64,000 nucleotides of DNA from NCBI RefSeq assembly GCF_033101155.1, contig NZ_JAWMPX010000011.1:1-64000 (forward strand). Reading direction: 5' to 3'. This document shows positions 9,071 through 17,564 of the stretch, in pieces. A program made the translations under genes and the position numbers. Origin of the DNA: Tropicimonas sp033101155 (GTDB lineage Bacteria > Pseudomonadota > Alphaproteobacteria > Rhodobacterales > Rhodobacteraceae). Numbering within the stretch: the stretch's first letter is position 1; the number at the start of each line of letters is the position of its first letter. The notes below the pieces were generated by a model. It searched no databases and was not told where the DNA came from. It saw only the letters and a program-made list of their open reading frames with translations.

Positions 9071-9541
9071 GTGCGTATCGATGACAGGCTTGTCGGGCTG
9101 TTCTTTTCGCTTCTCGGCCTGGCGACGATCCTCGCCGCGCGGCGCCTTTCCTCCGTCCCGGGCACGACCTATGGGCCGGATCTCATGCCAATCCTGATCG
9201 GGCTTGGCATGATGGGCTTCGGCCTCAAGATCCTCTGGGCGGGCGTGGCCGCTGCCGGCACCGCCCCCTGGATCGACCTGAGCGCCTGGAATGGCCGCAC
9301 ACGCGGCGTCCTCAGTGCGGTCTGGACCATCCTGGGCGTGGCCGCCTCCATCCCGTTGCTGGACACGCTCGGCCTGCCGCTCTACGGGCTGCTCTTCTGC
9401 CTGCCGCTGATGATCCTCGCCCGAGCGCGCCTCATCGTCGCCGTCCCTGCCGTGTTGGGAACGGTCCTCGTCGCGCAGTTCGTCTTCGGCGAAATGCTGC
9501 ATGTGCCGCTACCGGCCGGCCTGATCCCGCTTCCCTGGTGA
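9071..9541 (+). CDS. tctB: Tripartite tricarboxylate transporter small membrane subunit (TctB family)
   Basis: A 156-residue protein with about four hydrophobic segments, as expected for TctB. The GTG at 9071 follows a GGAGG at 9060-9064. It sits 12 bases after tctC and 17 bases before tctA. TctB sequences are poorly conserved, so the assignment rests largely on size, topology and position between tctC and tctA. Confidence 0.9.
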   Translation: MRIDDRLVGLFFSLLGLATILAARRLSSVPGTTYGPDLMPILIGLGMMGFGLKILWAGVAAAGTAPWIDLSAWNGRTRGVLSAVWTILGVAASIPLLDTLGLPLYGLLFCLPLMILARARLIVAVPAVLGTVLVAQFVFGEMLHVPLPAGLIPLPW

Positions 9542-9558
9542 AATAGAGGTGCCCCCCA

Positions 9559-11064
9559 ATGGACGCTGACACGTTCCTGACCGCCCTCGGCATCGTGATG
9601 CAGGCCGACGTCCTGCTGGCCGTTGCCGGCGGTGCGATCTACGGCCTCTTCATCGGCGCGGTCCCGGGTCTGACCGCCACAATGGCGACCGCGCTTCTGG
9701 TGCCCGTGACCTTCTACATGGCGCCGGTTCCCGCAATCGCCACCATCGTGGCCACGACCGCGATGGCGATCACCGCGGGCGATATCCCCGGCGCGCTGCT
9801 GCGCATCCCCGGCACGCCCGCCTCGGCGGCCTATGTCGACGAAGCCTATGCGCTGACCCTCAAGGGCAAGGCCGAACTGGCCATGTCGATCTCGATCTTC
9901 TTCTCTGCGTGCGGCGGCCTCGTGGGGGCGCTGGCGCTGCTCGTCATCGGCCCGGCGCTGGCGCGCATCGCGCTCAACTTCTCCAGTTTCGAATTCTTCT
10001 GGCTGGCCATGCTGGGGTTGATGACCTCGGCGCTGGTCTCCTCGCGCGACCCGGCGCGCGGCTTCATCTCGCTGCTCATCGGCCTGCTGATCGCCACCGT
10101 GGGGCTCGACGTGACCTCCGGCCAGCCGCGTTTCACATTCGGCTCGGTCGAACTCATGGGCGGGGTGAGCTTCATTCCCGTGATGATCGGCATGTTCGCC
10201 TTCGCCGAGATCCTGCGCGGATATTCCTCCAATGCGACCCTTCCGCCACCTCCCAAGCTCGGCGCAGCGCGGCCCTACAAGGGCATCGGCAGGTTGTTCA
10301 AGCGCTACCCGTTCAGCTTCCTGCGCGGCGTGACGCTTGGCACATCCGTCGGCGCACTGCCCGGGGTTGGCGGCGATGTTGGCGCCTGGATCGCCTATGG
10401 CATGTCCCGCCGTTTCTCCAAGACGCCTGAGAAATACGGAACCGGGCACGAGGAAGGTCTCGTGGAAGCGACCTCCTGCAACAATGCGGGCCTCTCCTCG
10501 GCCTGGATCCCCGCGCTTGTCTTCGGCATCCCCGGCGACGCCGTGACCGCCATCGCCGTCGGCGTGCTCTTCATGAAAGGCCTGAACCCCGGCCCGCGTC
10601 TCTTCGCCGAGAACCCCTCGATGCCGACCGCGATCATCATGACCTTCTTCCTGGCAAACCTGCTGCTCATCCCGCTGGGCTATCTCGCCATCCGCTCCGC
10701 CCGCCACATCCTGGCCGTGCCGCGCGCGGTGATCGTGCCGATCATCCTGATTTTCTCCATCGTCGGCAGCTTCGCCATCAACAACACGATGTTCGGCGTC
10801 GGTGTCATGCTCGCCGCGGGCCTCGCCGGGTACCTTCTGGAAGAGAATGGCTTCCCCATCGCGCCCATCATCCTCGGGCTGGTGCTCGGGCCGGTGCTGG
10901 AGCGCAACTTCATCATGTCGATGCAGATCGCCGACGGCAATCTTCTCGGCTTCTTCGAACGCCCAATTGCCGCCGTGCTCGGCGTGGTGGTCTGCCTGCT
11001 GCTGCTTCTGCCGCTCCTGCGCGGGCTGGTGCGCTGGCGTGGCCGTGCGGCGAATGCCTCCTGA
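9559..11064 (+). CDS. tctA: Tripartite tricarboxylate transporter large permease (TctA family)
   Basis: A 501-residue protein with about twelve hydrophobic segments. The N-terminal GLFIGAVPGLTATMATALLVP and the internal LGTSVGALPGVGGDVGAW repeats are the family hallmarks (two glycine-proline-rich loops), and SCNNAGLSSAWIPALVFGIPGD is also typical. It forms the transport channel with TctB and is fed by TctC. Confidence 0.95.
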   Translation: MDADTFLTALGIVMQADVLLAVAGGAIYGLFIGAVPGLTATMATALLVPVTFYMAPVPAIATIVATTAMAITAGDIPGALLRIPGTPASAAYVDEAYALTLKGKAELAMSISIFFSACGGLVGALALLVIGPALARIALNFSSFEFFWLAMLGLMTSALVSSRDPARGFISLLIGLLIATVGLDVTSGQPRFTFGSVELMGGVSFIPVMIGMFAFAEILRGYSSNATLPPPPKLGAARPYKGIGRLFKRYPFSFLRGVTLGTSVGALPGVGGDVGAWIAYGMSRRFSKTPEKYGTGHEEGLVEATSCNNAGLSSAWIPALVFGIPGDAVTAIAVGVLFMKGLNPGPRLFAENPSMPTAIIMTFFLANLLLIPLGYLAIRSARHILAVPRAVIVPIILIFSIVGSFAINNTMFGVGVMLAAGLAGYLLEENGFPIAPIILGLVLGPVLERNFIMSMQIADGNLLGFFERPIAAVLGVVVCLLLLLPLLRGLVRWRGRAANAS

Positions 11065-11106
11065 AGCTCCAAGGGCTTCTCAAGATACAAGGAAAGCGAG
11101 ACGATC

Positions 11107-11925
11107 ATGGAAAATCCGTTCAGCGTCAAAGACAAGGTTGCCATCGTTACCGGGGGCCTCGGCCAGCTCGGCACGCAATTCACCACCTCGCTTGTCGAGG
11201 CCGGCGCCAAGGTGGCGATCTTCTCCCGCCGCCCCTTCTCTCGCGAACAGATCGCGGAGAAATATGGCGACATGGCCGACAGCGTCCGGGTCTACGAGGC
11301 CAGTGTGCGCGACAAGGCGGCGCTGGAAGCGGCGACGGAACAGCTTATCGCCGATTGGGGCGTGCCGCATATCCTCGTCAACAATGCAGGCATCGATTCC
11401 AAGCCCGATGGCGGCGCCGAGCAGAACGCGCCCTTCGAGGTCTATCCGCAGAAATTCTGGGACGAAATCATCGACACCAACCTGACCGGCGTCATGCTGA
11501 CAACGCAGGTCGTCGGCTCGAAAATGGCCGAAGCCGGTCGCGGGTCGATCATCATGGTGGGTTCGATGTATGGCATGGTCTCGCCCAACCAGGCGCTCTA
11601 CGCCTATCGCGAAGAGCGTGACGGAGAACCCTTCATCAAGGCAATCTCCTATGCGGCCTCGAAATCCGGCCTTGTGAACATGACCCGCTATCTCGCGACC
11701 TACTGGGCGAAAAAAGGCGTCCGGGTGAACCTCGTGACCTTCGGCGGCGTCAAGACCGGCAGTTTCGACAAGGAGTTCATCGATGCCTTCCTCGAACGCG
11801 TTCCGATGGGGCGGCAGGCCGAGATTGAGGAATTCGGGCCGATCGTGCAGTTTCTTGGCTCCGAGGCTTCGAGCTATATGACGGGAGCCAATCTCGTACT
11901 TGATGGAGGATTCACGGCGTGGTGA
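11107..11925 (+). CDS. Short-chain dehydrogenase/reductase
   Basis: A 272-residue classical SDR. It shows the nucleotide-binding motif TGGLGQLG near residue 15, NNAG near residue 96, and the catalytic Tyr-x3-Lys in ISYAASKSG. It lies 42 bases after tctA and its end overlaps the following GntR gene by seven bases, so it belongs to the transporter operon. It probably oxidises an imported hydroxy acid or polyol with NAD(P); the substrate is not known. Confidence 0.9.
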   Translation: MENPFSVKDKVAIVTGGLGQLGTQFTTSLVEAGAKVAIFSRRPFSREQIAEKYGDMADSVRVYEASVRDKAALEAATEQLIADWGVPHILVNNAGIDSKPDGGAEQNAPFEVYPQKFWDEIIDTNLTGVMLTTQVVGSKMAEAGRGSIIMVGSMYGMVSPNQALYAYREERDGEPFIKAISYAASKSGLVNMTRYLATYWAKKGVRVNLVTFGGVKTGSFDKEFIDAFLERVPMGRQAEIEEFGPIVQFLGSEASSYMTGANLVLDGGFTAW

Positions 11926-12668
11926 CACCGAAGGACTTGCGCAAGCCGCCGGCACGGGAGCGTCTGCACGCGTCCGTCGCCGAGGAGTTGGAAGAACAGA
12001 TACTCGCGGGCGAGCTTTCCGTCGGTGACAGGCTTCCCGCCGAAAGTGCGATTGCGCAATCCTTCGGCGTCTCGACCAGGTCGGTGCGGGAGGCGATACA
12101 GGTGCTGGAGACCAAGGGCCTTGTGCGGCGCCGGCATGGTGAGCGCACGGTGGTCGTGCGCAATGACGTGTCGCAGTTTCTTGGCACTCTGGCGACCAGC
12201 CTGCACCAGCTTTTCGCCTCCGATCCGGGTTATCTGCGTCAGCTCATGGATGTGCGGCGGATGATCGAGGTGGAGGTTGCCGAGAGCCTTGCCCATCGAG
12301 AGGAACCGATCGGGCCAGCATTCTCCCGAGCGCTGGCCGAGCTTCGCGCGGCCGCCGATTCCGACGATCACGAGCTCTTCGCCGAACGCGACGCGGATTT
12401 TCATGCCGCGCTCGTGGCGTCGGCTGATAATGCCATTCTGACCGAGCTCTATCGCCATCTCTTCGATCTGATCATCAGCGTCATTCGGGTGTCCAGCCGG
12501 GTGCCGAGCAAATCCCTGGAGCGGGCTTACGAAGAACACGCCCGCATCCACGACCGGATCGCTTCGCGCGATCCCGCCGCCGCCGCAGACGCGGTGCGCG
12601 AGCATATCGACAACAGCGCCGCCTATCTCGAAATCGCACTCAGGCAGCCGCAGGAAAAGGACGACTGA
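11919..12668 (+). CDS. GntR/FCD-family transcriptional regulator
   Basis: A 249-residue regulator. The N-terminal GntR wHTH spans about residues 12-75 (VAEELEEQILAGELSVGDRLPAE, VSTRSVREAIQVLETKGLV) and the C-terminal all-helical FCD ligand domain follows, with conserved Asp/His metal positions (DADFHAALV, EEHARIHD, VREHIDNS). Two adjacent GTG codons (11919 and 11922) could start it; the overlap with the SDR stop shows translational coupling. It is the likely regulator of the tct operon, through the inverted repeat at 7996-8011. Confidence 0.92.
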   Translation: MVTPKDLRKPPARERLHASVAEELEEQILAGELSVGDRLPAESAIAQSFGVSTRSVREAIQVLETKGLVRRRHGERTVVVRNDVSQFLGTLATSLHQLFASDPGYLRQLMDVRRMIEVEVAESLAHREEPIGPAFSRALAELRAAADSDDHELFAERDADFHAALVASADNAILTELYRHLFDLIISVIRVSSRVPSKSLERAYEEHARIHDRIASRDPAAAADAVREHIDNSAAYLEIALRQPQEKDD

Positions 12669-12669
12669 G

Positions 12670-13332
12670 ATGGAAAAGTTCGACTACTCGGACACCGACT
12701 GGGACGCCATCGAGCGCCTGAAGAAATGGTATTCGGGCGATGTGCATGACAGCATGGAGAGCCTCGGCCTCTGGGGCTACCTGCCGGGCCTTTCGCTTTT
12801 TGGCGCGCTGGAACCCGGCGCCGTGGTCTGCGGGCCGGCCGTGACGGTGCTGTTTGGCCCGTCTCAGCGGCGCGGCATGCCGCAAGATGTCTATCACAAT
12901 GCCATCGATTGCGCGCCCGAAGGCGGGATCATGGTGGTCGAGGCATCCTGCGCCGCGGGGTCCTGTACGGGCGGGCTGATGTCCACCGGCGCCAAGACCC
13001 GCGGACTGGTCGCGACCATCGTCAACAGCACCGTCCGTGACATCGCCGAGGTCCGCGAGATGGGATATCCGCTCTTTGCGGCGGGTCTCAGCCCGGTCGG
13101 GGTCACCGGCAAGAAGGAACCGAGGGAAAGCCAGGTCCCGATCACCATCGGCGGCGTCACGATCCGCCCGGGCGACGTGATCTTCGCCGATATCGACGGT
13201 GTCCTGGTCATTGCGAAGGACAAACTCCTATCCGTGGTCGAGGCGGCTGAAGCCCTCGGTAAGGACGAAGCCGCCTGCCGCGACCGGCTGCTCGCGGGGG
13301 AGAAGCTGCAATCGGTCTGGCCGGCGGCCTGA
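12670..13332 (+). CDS. RraA-family aldolase-like protein (first copy)
   Basis: A 220-residue protein of the RraA / HMG-CHA aldolase fold. The family core GxVxDGxxRD is present in altered form: GLVATIVNSTVRDIAEV keeps the Arg-Asp pair used for substrate and metal binding but has Asn-Ser in place of Asp-Gly. The C-terminal IRPGDVIFADIDGVLVI is typical. It begins one base after the GntR stop, so it is the last gene of the tct operon. It likely cleaves or decarboxylates an oxo-acid derived from the imported substrate; substrate unknown. Confidence 0.85.
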   Translation: MEKFDYSDTDWDAIERLKKWYSGDVHDSMESLGLWGYLPGLSLFGALEPGAVVCGPAVTVLFGPSQRRGMPQDVYHNAIDCAPEGGIMVVEASCAAGSCTGGLMSTGAKTRGLVATIVNSTVRDIAEVREMGYPLFAAGLSPVGVTGKKEPRESQVPITIGGVTIRPGDVIFADIDGVLVIAKDKLLSVVEAAEALGKDEAACRDRLLAGEKLQSVWPAA

Positions 13333-13464
13333 CAGGAGCCAATCGGGAGCAAGAGGTGTGCCCGGCGGTGTCGGGTCAACCTCGATGGCTGCCTTCCGGG
13401 GCAGGATACAGGGGGAACGACGCCGGGGTGGCCGTGATTGGAGGCCAGGGCGTTTTCTCTTGTT

Positions 13465-13487
13465 GGCAACGCAAGCGGGACGTTGCC
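13465..13487. terminator. Hairpin between convergent rraA-like and tolC-like genes
   Basis: GGCAACG (13465-13471) and CGTTGCC (13481-13487) pair perfectly with a nine-base loop, in the short gap between the ends of two convergent genes. No T-run follows on either strand, so termination here is only possible, not shown. Confidence 0.35.
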
Positions 13488-13497
13488 GGTCTACGTT

Positions 13498-14862
13498 TCA
13501 GCTAAAACGTCCTCCGAGGGCGACATTCAGGTTCACGAAATCCAGCGCAAGATTTCTGCGGTCTTCCGCAAGCCGGTTCTCCGCCGAGAGCGCGGCGCGT
13601 TCCGCGTCGAGCACCTGAAGGAAATCGGTTTGTCCCTTGATGTAGCCTTCACGGGCCAGCTCCAGCACGCGCGTCTGAGATATTGACGCCCGTTCCGTGG
13701 CCGCGACCGCATCTTCGTGGTTCTTCATCCCGAACAGGGCATTCTGGACGTCTTCGACCCCGTTCACGACCTTTTTCTTCCAGACCTCCAGCAGTTCTTC
13801 GGCCCGTGCAAGCGCCGCCCGCGCCCGGGCATTTCGCTCCGGAAGGTCGAACAGCGGAACGTCCAGTCCGGCCCGGATGAACCGCGACGGAAGGTCGGTG
13901 CCAAGAAGCAGGTCGTAATTGACCTGCACATTGCCGCTCAGAAACAGATCTGGATAGATCTGTGCCTCGGCGACACCGGCAAGCGCGAGCGCCTCCGCGT
14001 AGTCCCGTTCTGCCTTGCGAACATCCGGCCGGTTCCTGATCAGATCAGCGGGCACACCGGTCTGCACGAGATTGGTCCTGGCAACCGGTTGAGGCGCCTT
14101 GCGATCCAGACTGGGTCGAGGCAGTTGAGGCATTTCTCCAAGAAGGGCGATGATCCGATTCATCGACGTATGAAACAGGATCCTGAATTCCGGTTTCTGT
14201 GCGCGCGTGTTGTCCAGCAGGGCCTGCGCTTGCGCGGTCTCGAGTTCGCTTGCGCCGCCTTCGCCTGACAGGTTCTGCGTCGCTTCAAGGGTTTTCTCGC
14301 GAGATTTGGTCTCTGTAAGGTTGGTACGTATGAGTTCCTGCGCGAACCGCAGATCGACATAGGCCGTGATCACTTCTTCAATCAAAACGAGCCGCGCGAC
14401 GTCTGCATCGGCATAGGCGGCGTCAAGTTTGTAGCCGGCCGCCTCCCGTTCCCGGCGAAGCTCGCCGAACAGGTCGAGCTTCCATGTGGCTTCGACCCGG
14501 CCGAATGCGGATTGGGTCTGCCCATCGCTGCTGTCGGCGATCTTGCCCTCCGAAACACGCGCGGACCCGCTGACCGGGTATCCAGCGCCGGCAGCGATGG
14601 CCCGGGCTTGTTCGATCCGTTTGAGCGCGGCCCGAACGTCCAGGTTCTGTCGCAAGCCGAGCTCGACGATCTGGTCGATTGCATCATCCTCGAACGCGGT
14701 CCACCAGGCTTGAGATCCACGGCTGCGTGATGCCGTCTCGGCGCTGGACGGAAAACGGGCGGGAAACTCCATCTCCGGTTGCTCGAAATCGGGACCGACC
14801 GTGCAGGCTGAAAGGCTTGCGCAGGCCAACCCGAGTAGTGTTTCTCTTCGCGACAACAACAT
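13498..14862 (-). CDS. TolC/OprM-type outer membrane efflux lipoprotein (orphan)
   Basis: A 454-residue NodT-type outer membrane factor. The ATG at 14862 gives a lipoprotein signal ending in SLSAC (lipidated Cys about residue 20) followed by TVGPDFEQPE, the typical OprM/NodT start. Two OEP domains follow; LDLFGELRREREAA and RNRPDVRKAERDYAEA are signature stretches. No RND or MFP partner lies nearby, so it must work with a pump coded elsewhere or with the unknown neighbours. It is flanked by two RraA-type genes on the opposite strand. Confidence 0.9.
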   Translation of the reverse strand: MLLSRRETLLGLACASLSACTVGPDFEQPEMEFPARFPSSAETASRSRGSQAWWTAFEDDAIDQIVELGLRQNLDVRAALKRIEQARAIAAGAGYPVSGSARVSEGKIADSSDGQTQSAFGRVEATWKLDLFGELRREREAAGYKLDAAYADADVARLVLIEEVITAYVDLRFAQELIRTNLTETKSREKTLEATQNLSGEGGASELETAQAQALLDNTRAQKPEFRILFHTSMNRIIALLGEMPQLPRPSLDRKAPQPVARTNLVQTGVPADLIRNRPDVRKAERDYAEALALAGVAEAQIYPDLFLSGNVQVNYDLLLGTDLPSRFIRAGLDVPLFDLPERNARARAALARAEELLEVWKKKVVNGVEDVQNALFGMKNHEDAVAATERASISQTRVLELAREGYIKGQTDFLQVLDAERAALSAENRLAEDRRNLALDFVNLNVALGGRFS

Positions 14863-15088
14863 ATAGATCCAGTAGCAGGCCAAGGAATGCCGCCTCAATC
14901 CCAAAGGAAGATCGCGCGGCCTGTGTTGCCGCCGGAACGCGCTTTGAAACGCAGCGCAGGACCGGATCGGGTTCGGACCTCGATCCGATTTCACCGCCGA
15001 GCGCACGTCGACAACGCCCAGCCTGTCATCTAACGTGGCCGAACGCGCAAGACCCGTCATCCGCGACAAGTAGAAAAAGGATGTCCAC

Positions 15089-15787
15089 GTGATCGAGGCC
15101 CCCCCAAAGCTGACAATTCGAAAAGATCTCCGCCGTCCGTCCGAAGCCCAGATTGCGGCTTTTCAAGGGGTCGCGACCGGGTTTGTTGTTGATGCCATGT
15201 TTGGCGCGGGGGCGCTTTCTCTCAACATCCAACCCCTGGGCGGTGGTCAGGATCTCGACTGCAATGCCGCAGGTACGGCGCTGACAGCGGAATGTGGGGC
15301 CGGTGACGTTCTTGCCGTCTTCGCGTCGTTGAAGTTCATTCGGCCGGGGGACGTGGTCGTGTCTTCGTTCGCGGCCCATTCTGGCTGTGCGGCGGGCGGA
15401 GATGGTCTGGTCGGAATGATGAAGAACTGCGGCGCGGCGGGGTTTGTCACCGACGGTCCGCTGCGAGATTATCCCGGGCTGGTTTCGGTCGGGTTGCCAG
15501 TCTGGTGTACCGGAATTACGCCCGCGTCGCCTCATATGTCCGGGCCCGGCGCCGTTGGATTTCCTATCCAGATTGGCGCTCAGGAGGTTGAAACCGGTGA
15601 CATGATCGTGGCCGATCGGGATGGTGTGGTTGTCGTGCCGTTCGAGCGCCTCGATGAGGTGATTGAACAGCTCGAACGCATCAAGGCGGCAGAGCTCGCA
15701 CAGGATCAGAAAGTCGTCGATGGGATGCGCGTTCCGGAATGGGTCGAGCACTTGTTGGCAAGTGATGAGGTCGCGTTCAGGGAGTGA
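15089..15787 (+). CDS. RraA-family aldolase-like protein (second copy)
   Basis: A 232-residue protein with the canonical RraA/HMG-aldolase signature GFVTDGPLRDYPG and the C-terminal VETGDMIVADRDGVVVVP. The GTG at 15089 is preceded by AAAAAGG at 15074-15080. Unlike the copy at 12670 it keeps the Asp-Gly before the Arg-Asp pair, so the two are not recent duplicates. Most likely a 4-hydroxy-4-methyl-2-oxoglutarate-type aldolase or oxaloacetate decarboxylase. It is divergent from the TolC-like gene. Confidence 0.88.
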   Translation: MIEAPPKLTIRKDLRRPSEAQIAAFQGVATGFVVDAMFGAGALSLNIQPLGGGQDLDCNAAGTALTAECGAGDVLAVFASLKFIRPGDVVVSSFAAHSGCAAGGDGLVGMMKNCGAAGFVTDGPLRDYPGLVSVGLPVWCTGITPASPHMSGPGAVGFPIQIGAQEVETGDMIVADRDGVVVVPFERLDEVIEQLERIKAAELAQDQKVVDGMRVPEWVEHLLASDEVAFRE

Positions 15788-16040
15788 GTGGTTGGCGGGG
15801 CAGGCCGCGGTCATCTCGGTCAGCGCTGTCACTGGCTGTCGAGCGGGCAGGGGACGTGTCATGGGACTGGATCACTGCAGGATGGCGTCTCGGCACCACC
15901 GAGACAGGTTGCGCCAGCGGAGCCTATGATCGAGAAGAAAACATGAATATGGTCACCTGACATCAACCACCCTGGCCCCGGCGCAACCGGGGCGTTCACG
16001 GCCTTGCATGGCGTGGGATCAAAGGAAGAGGGCACTCGGA

Positions 16041-17564
16041 ATGCGTATCGGTCGGGTATTGTCCAGTGCACTCGCATGCGGCTTGCTGTTCGGCTGCACC
16101 AATGTTCCGTTCGATGCGCCGCGCGAGAGGTCTCTCTCCACGGATCTTCCGGTCTCCCGGCATGTCGGGACGCAGATCCAGCGCGAGATCGCAGCACATC
16201 CCGGTCAATCAGCCCTCGTTCCGCTGGTGGACGGGAACGACGCGCTCGGAGCGCGGCTGCGGATAATCGATGCCGCGGTGCATTCCATCGACATGCAGTA
16301 TTTCCTGCTCAAACCGGACCTTGCTGGCGCGCTGATCACCTTGGCGCTGCTGGAGGCGGCCGAGCGCGGCGTTCGGGTTCGGGTCTTGCTGGACGACGTG
16401 TTCACGACAGCCAGCGATCGCCAACTCGCCTTGTTGGATGCCCACCCCGATGTCGACGTCCGGCTGGTGAACCCTCTGTCCCGCAACAGTATGAAAGTCT
16501 GGAATTTCCTGGTCGACTTTGGCCGCGTCAACCGACGCATGCACAACAAGTCGATGACGGTCGATCGCAGTATGGGGATCGTCGGCGGGCGCAACCTGGC
16601 CGACGAGTATTATCAGGTTGATGCGACGGCGGAGTTCACGGATTTCGACATGTTCGTGGCCGGCCCTGCTGTGCAGGATATCGCCGATCAGTTCGACATC
16701 TACTGGAACGATCCGCTCTCTGTTCCCTTGGGCGCGTTTGCGGCCAAGGAGGCGCCGAAGCTTGGTCAGATCCAGCAGGATCTCGAGGCCCGCGAGGCCG
16801 AGGCCCTGGCCGGGCTGTACCGGCGTGCGACCAACTCCCGCTATCTCGCCGACCTGCGCGCCGGCAAACACCGACCGTTTTTTGCCGATATTCGCGTGAG
16901 CAACGACATGCCGGACAAGCTGAAGGTCCCGGTTGCCGAGGGAGAACGGATTCTCGCCCAGGATCTCCTGAACGCGATGGCGGGCGCGCGCGAGGAAGTG
17001 CTGCTTGTAACGCCCTATTTCGTCCCGGAGGACTGGGGCGCGCGGTTCTTCACGGATCTGGCGGCGCGCGGGGTCCGGGTGCGGATCGTCACCAATTCCC
17101 TTGCCTCGACCAATCATGCCTATGTGCATGCAGGGTACAAGCGACACCGCAAGGATTTTCTCGCAGCGGGCGTCGAGCTCTACGAGATCCGTGCGGATGC
17201 GCTTGCCGTCTCCACGGGCGACGACACTGCCGCCAAGGTCACGATGCACACGAAGCTCGCGCTCGTGGACGGTCGAAAACTCTTTGTCGGATCGCTGAAT
17301 TTCGACCCGCGTTCGATCAAGATCAACTCGGAATTCGGCATCTTCATCGACGATCCGACCCTTGGCGGAGAGTTCCAGCGGTCATTGATCAAGGCCCTTC
17401 CACCGCTGACCTACGTGGTTCGGCCGACGAGCGCGGGAAATCTTGCATGGGTCTACGATGACGGCGCGCGCAGGGAGGTCGAGTTCAGCGACCCGGGGGC
17501 AAGTGCCTGGAGGAAATTCGTTGCGACATTGACCGGGCTTCTGCCCGTCGAGGGGCAATTGTGA
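16041..17564 (+). CDS. ClsC-like phospholipase D-family lipoprotein (cardiolipin synthase type)
   Basis: A 507-residue PLD-superfamily protein with two HKD motifs: HNKSMTVDRSMGIVGGRN and HTKLALVDGRKLFVGSLNFD. Overall order (SIDMQYF, GVRVRVLLDD, RVNRRMHNKS, YFVP, NSLASTNHAYVHAGY, C-terminal LLPVE) closely follows E. coli ClsC, which makes cardiolipin using phosphatidylethanolamine as donor. The start at 16041 gives a signal peptide with lipobox LLFGC, so this copy appears to be a lipoprotein acting outside the inner membrane. Its end overlaps the patatin-like gene by four bases (GTGA). Confidence 0.88.
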   Translation: MRIGRVLSSALACGLLFGCTNVPFDAPRERSLSTDLPVSRHVGTQIQREIAAHPGQSALVPLVDGNDALGARLRIIDAAVHSIDMQYFLLKPDLAGALITLALLEAAERGVRVRVLLDDVFTTASDRQLALLDAHPDVDVRLVNPLSRNSMKVWNFLVDFGRVNRRMHNKSMTVDRSMGIVGGRNLADEYYQVDATAEFTDFDMFVAGPAVQDIADQFDIYWNDPLSVPLGAFAAKEAPKLGQIQQDLEAREAEALAGLYRRATNSRYLADLRAGKHRPFFADIRVSNDMPDKLKVPVAEGERILAQDLLNAMAGAREEVLLVTPYFVPEDWGARFFTDLAARGVRVRIVTNSLASTNHAYVHAGYKRHRKDFLAAGVELYEIRADALAVSTGDDTAAKVTMHTKLALVDGRKLFVGSLNFDPRSIKINSEFGIFIDDPTLGGEFQRSLIKALPPLTYVVRPTSAGNLAWVYDDGARREVEFSDPGASAWRKFVATLTGLLPVEGQL

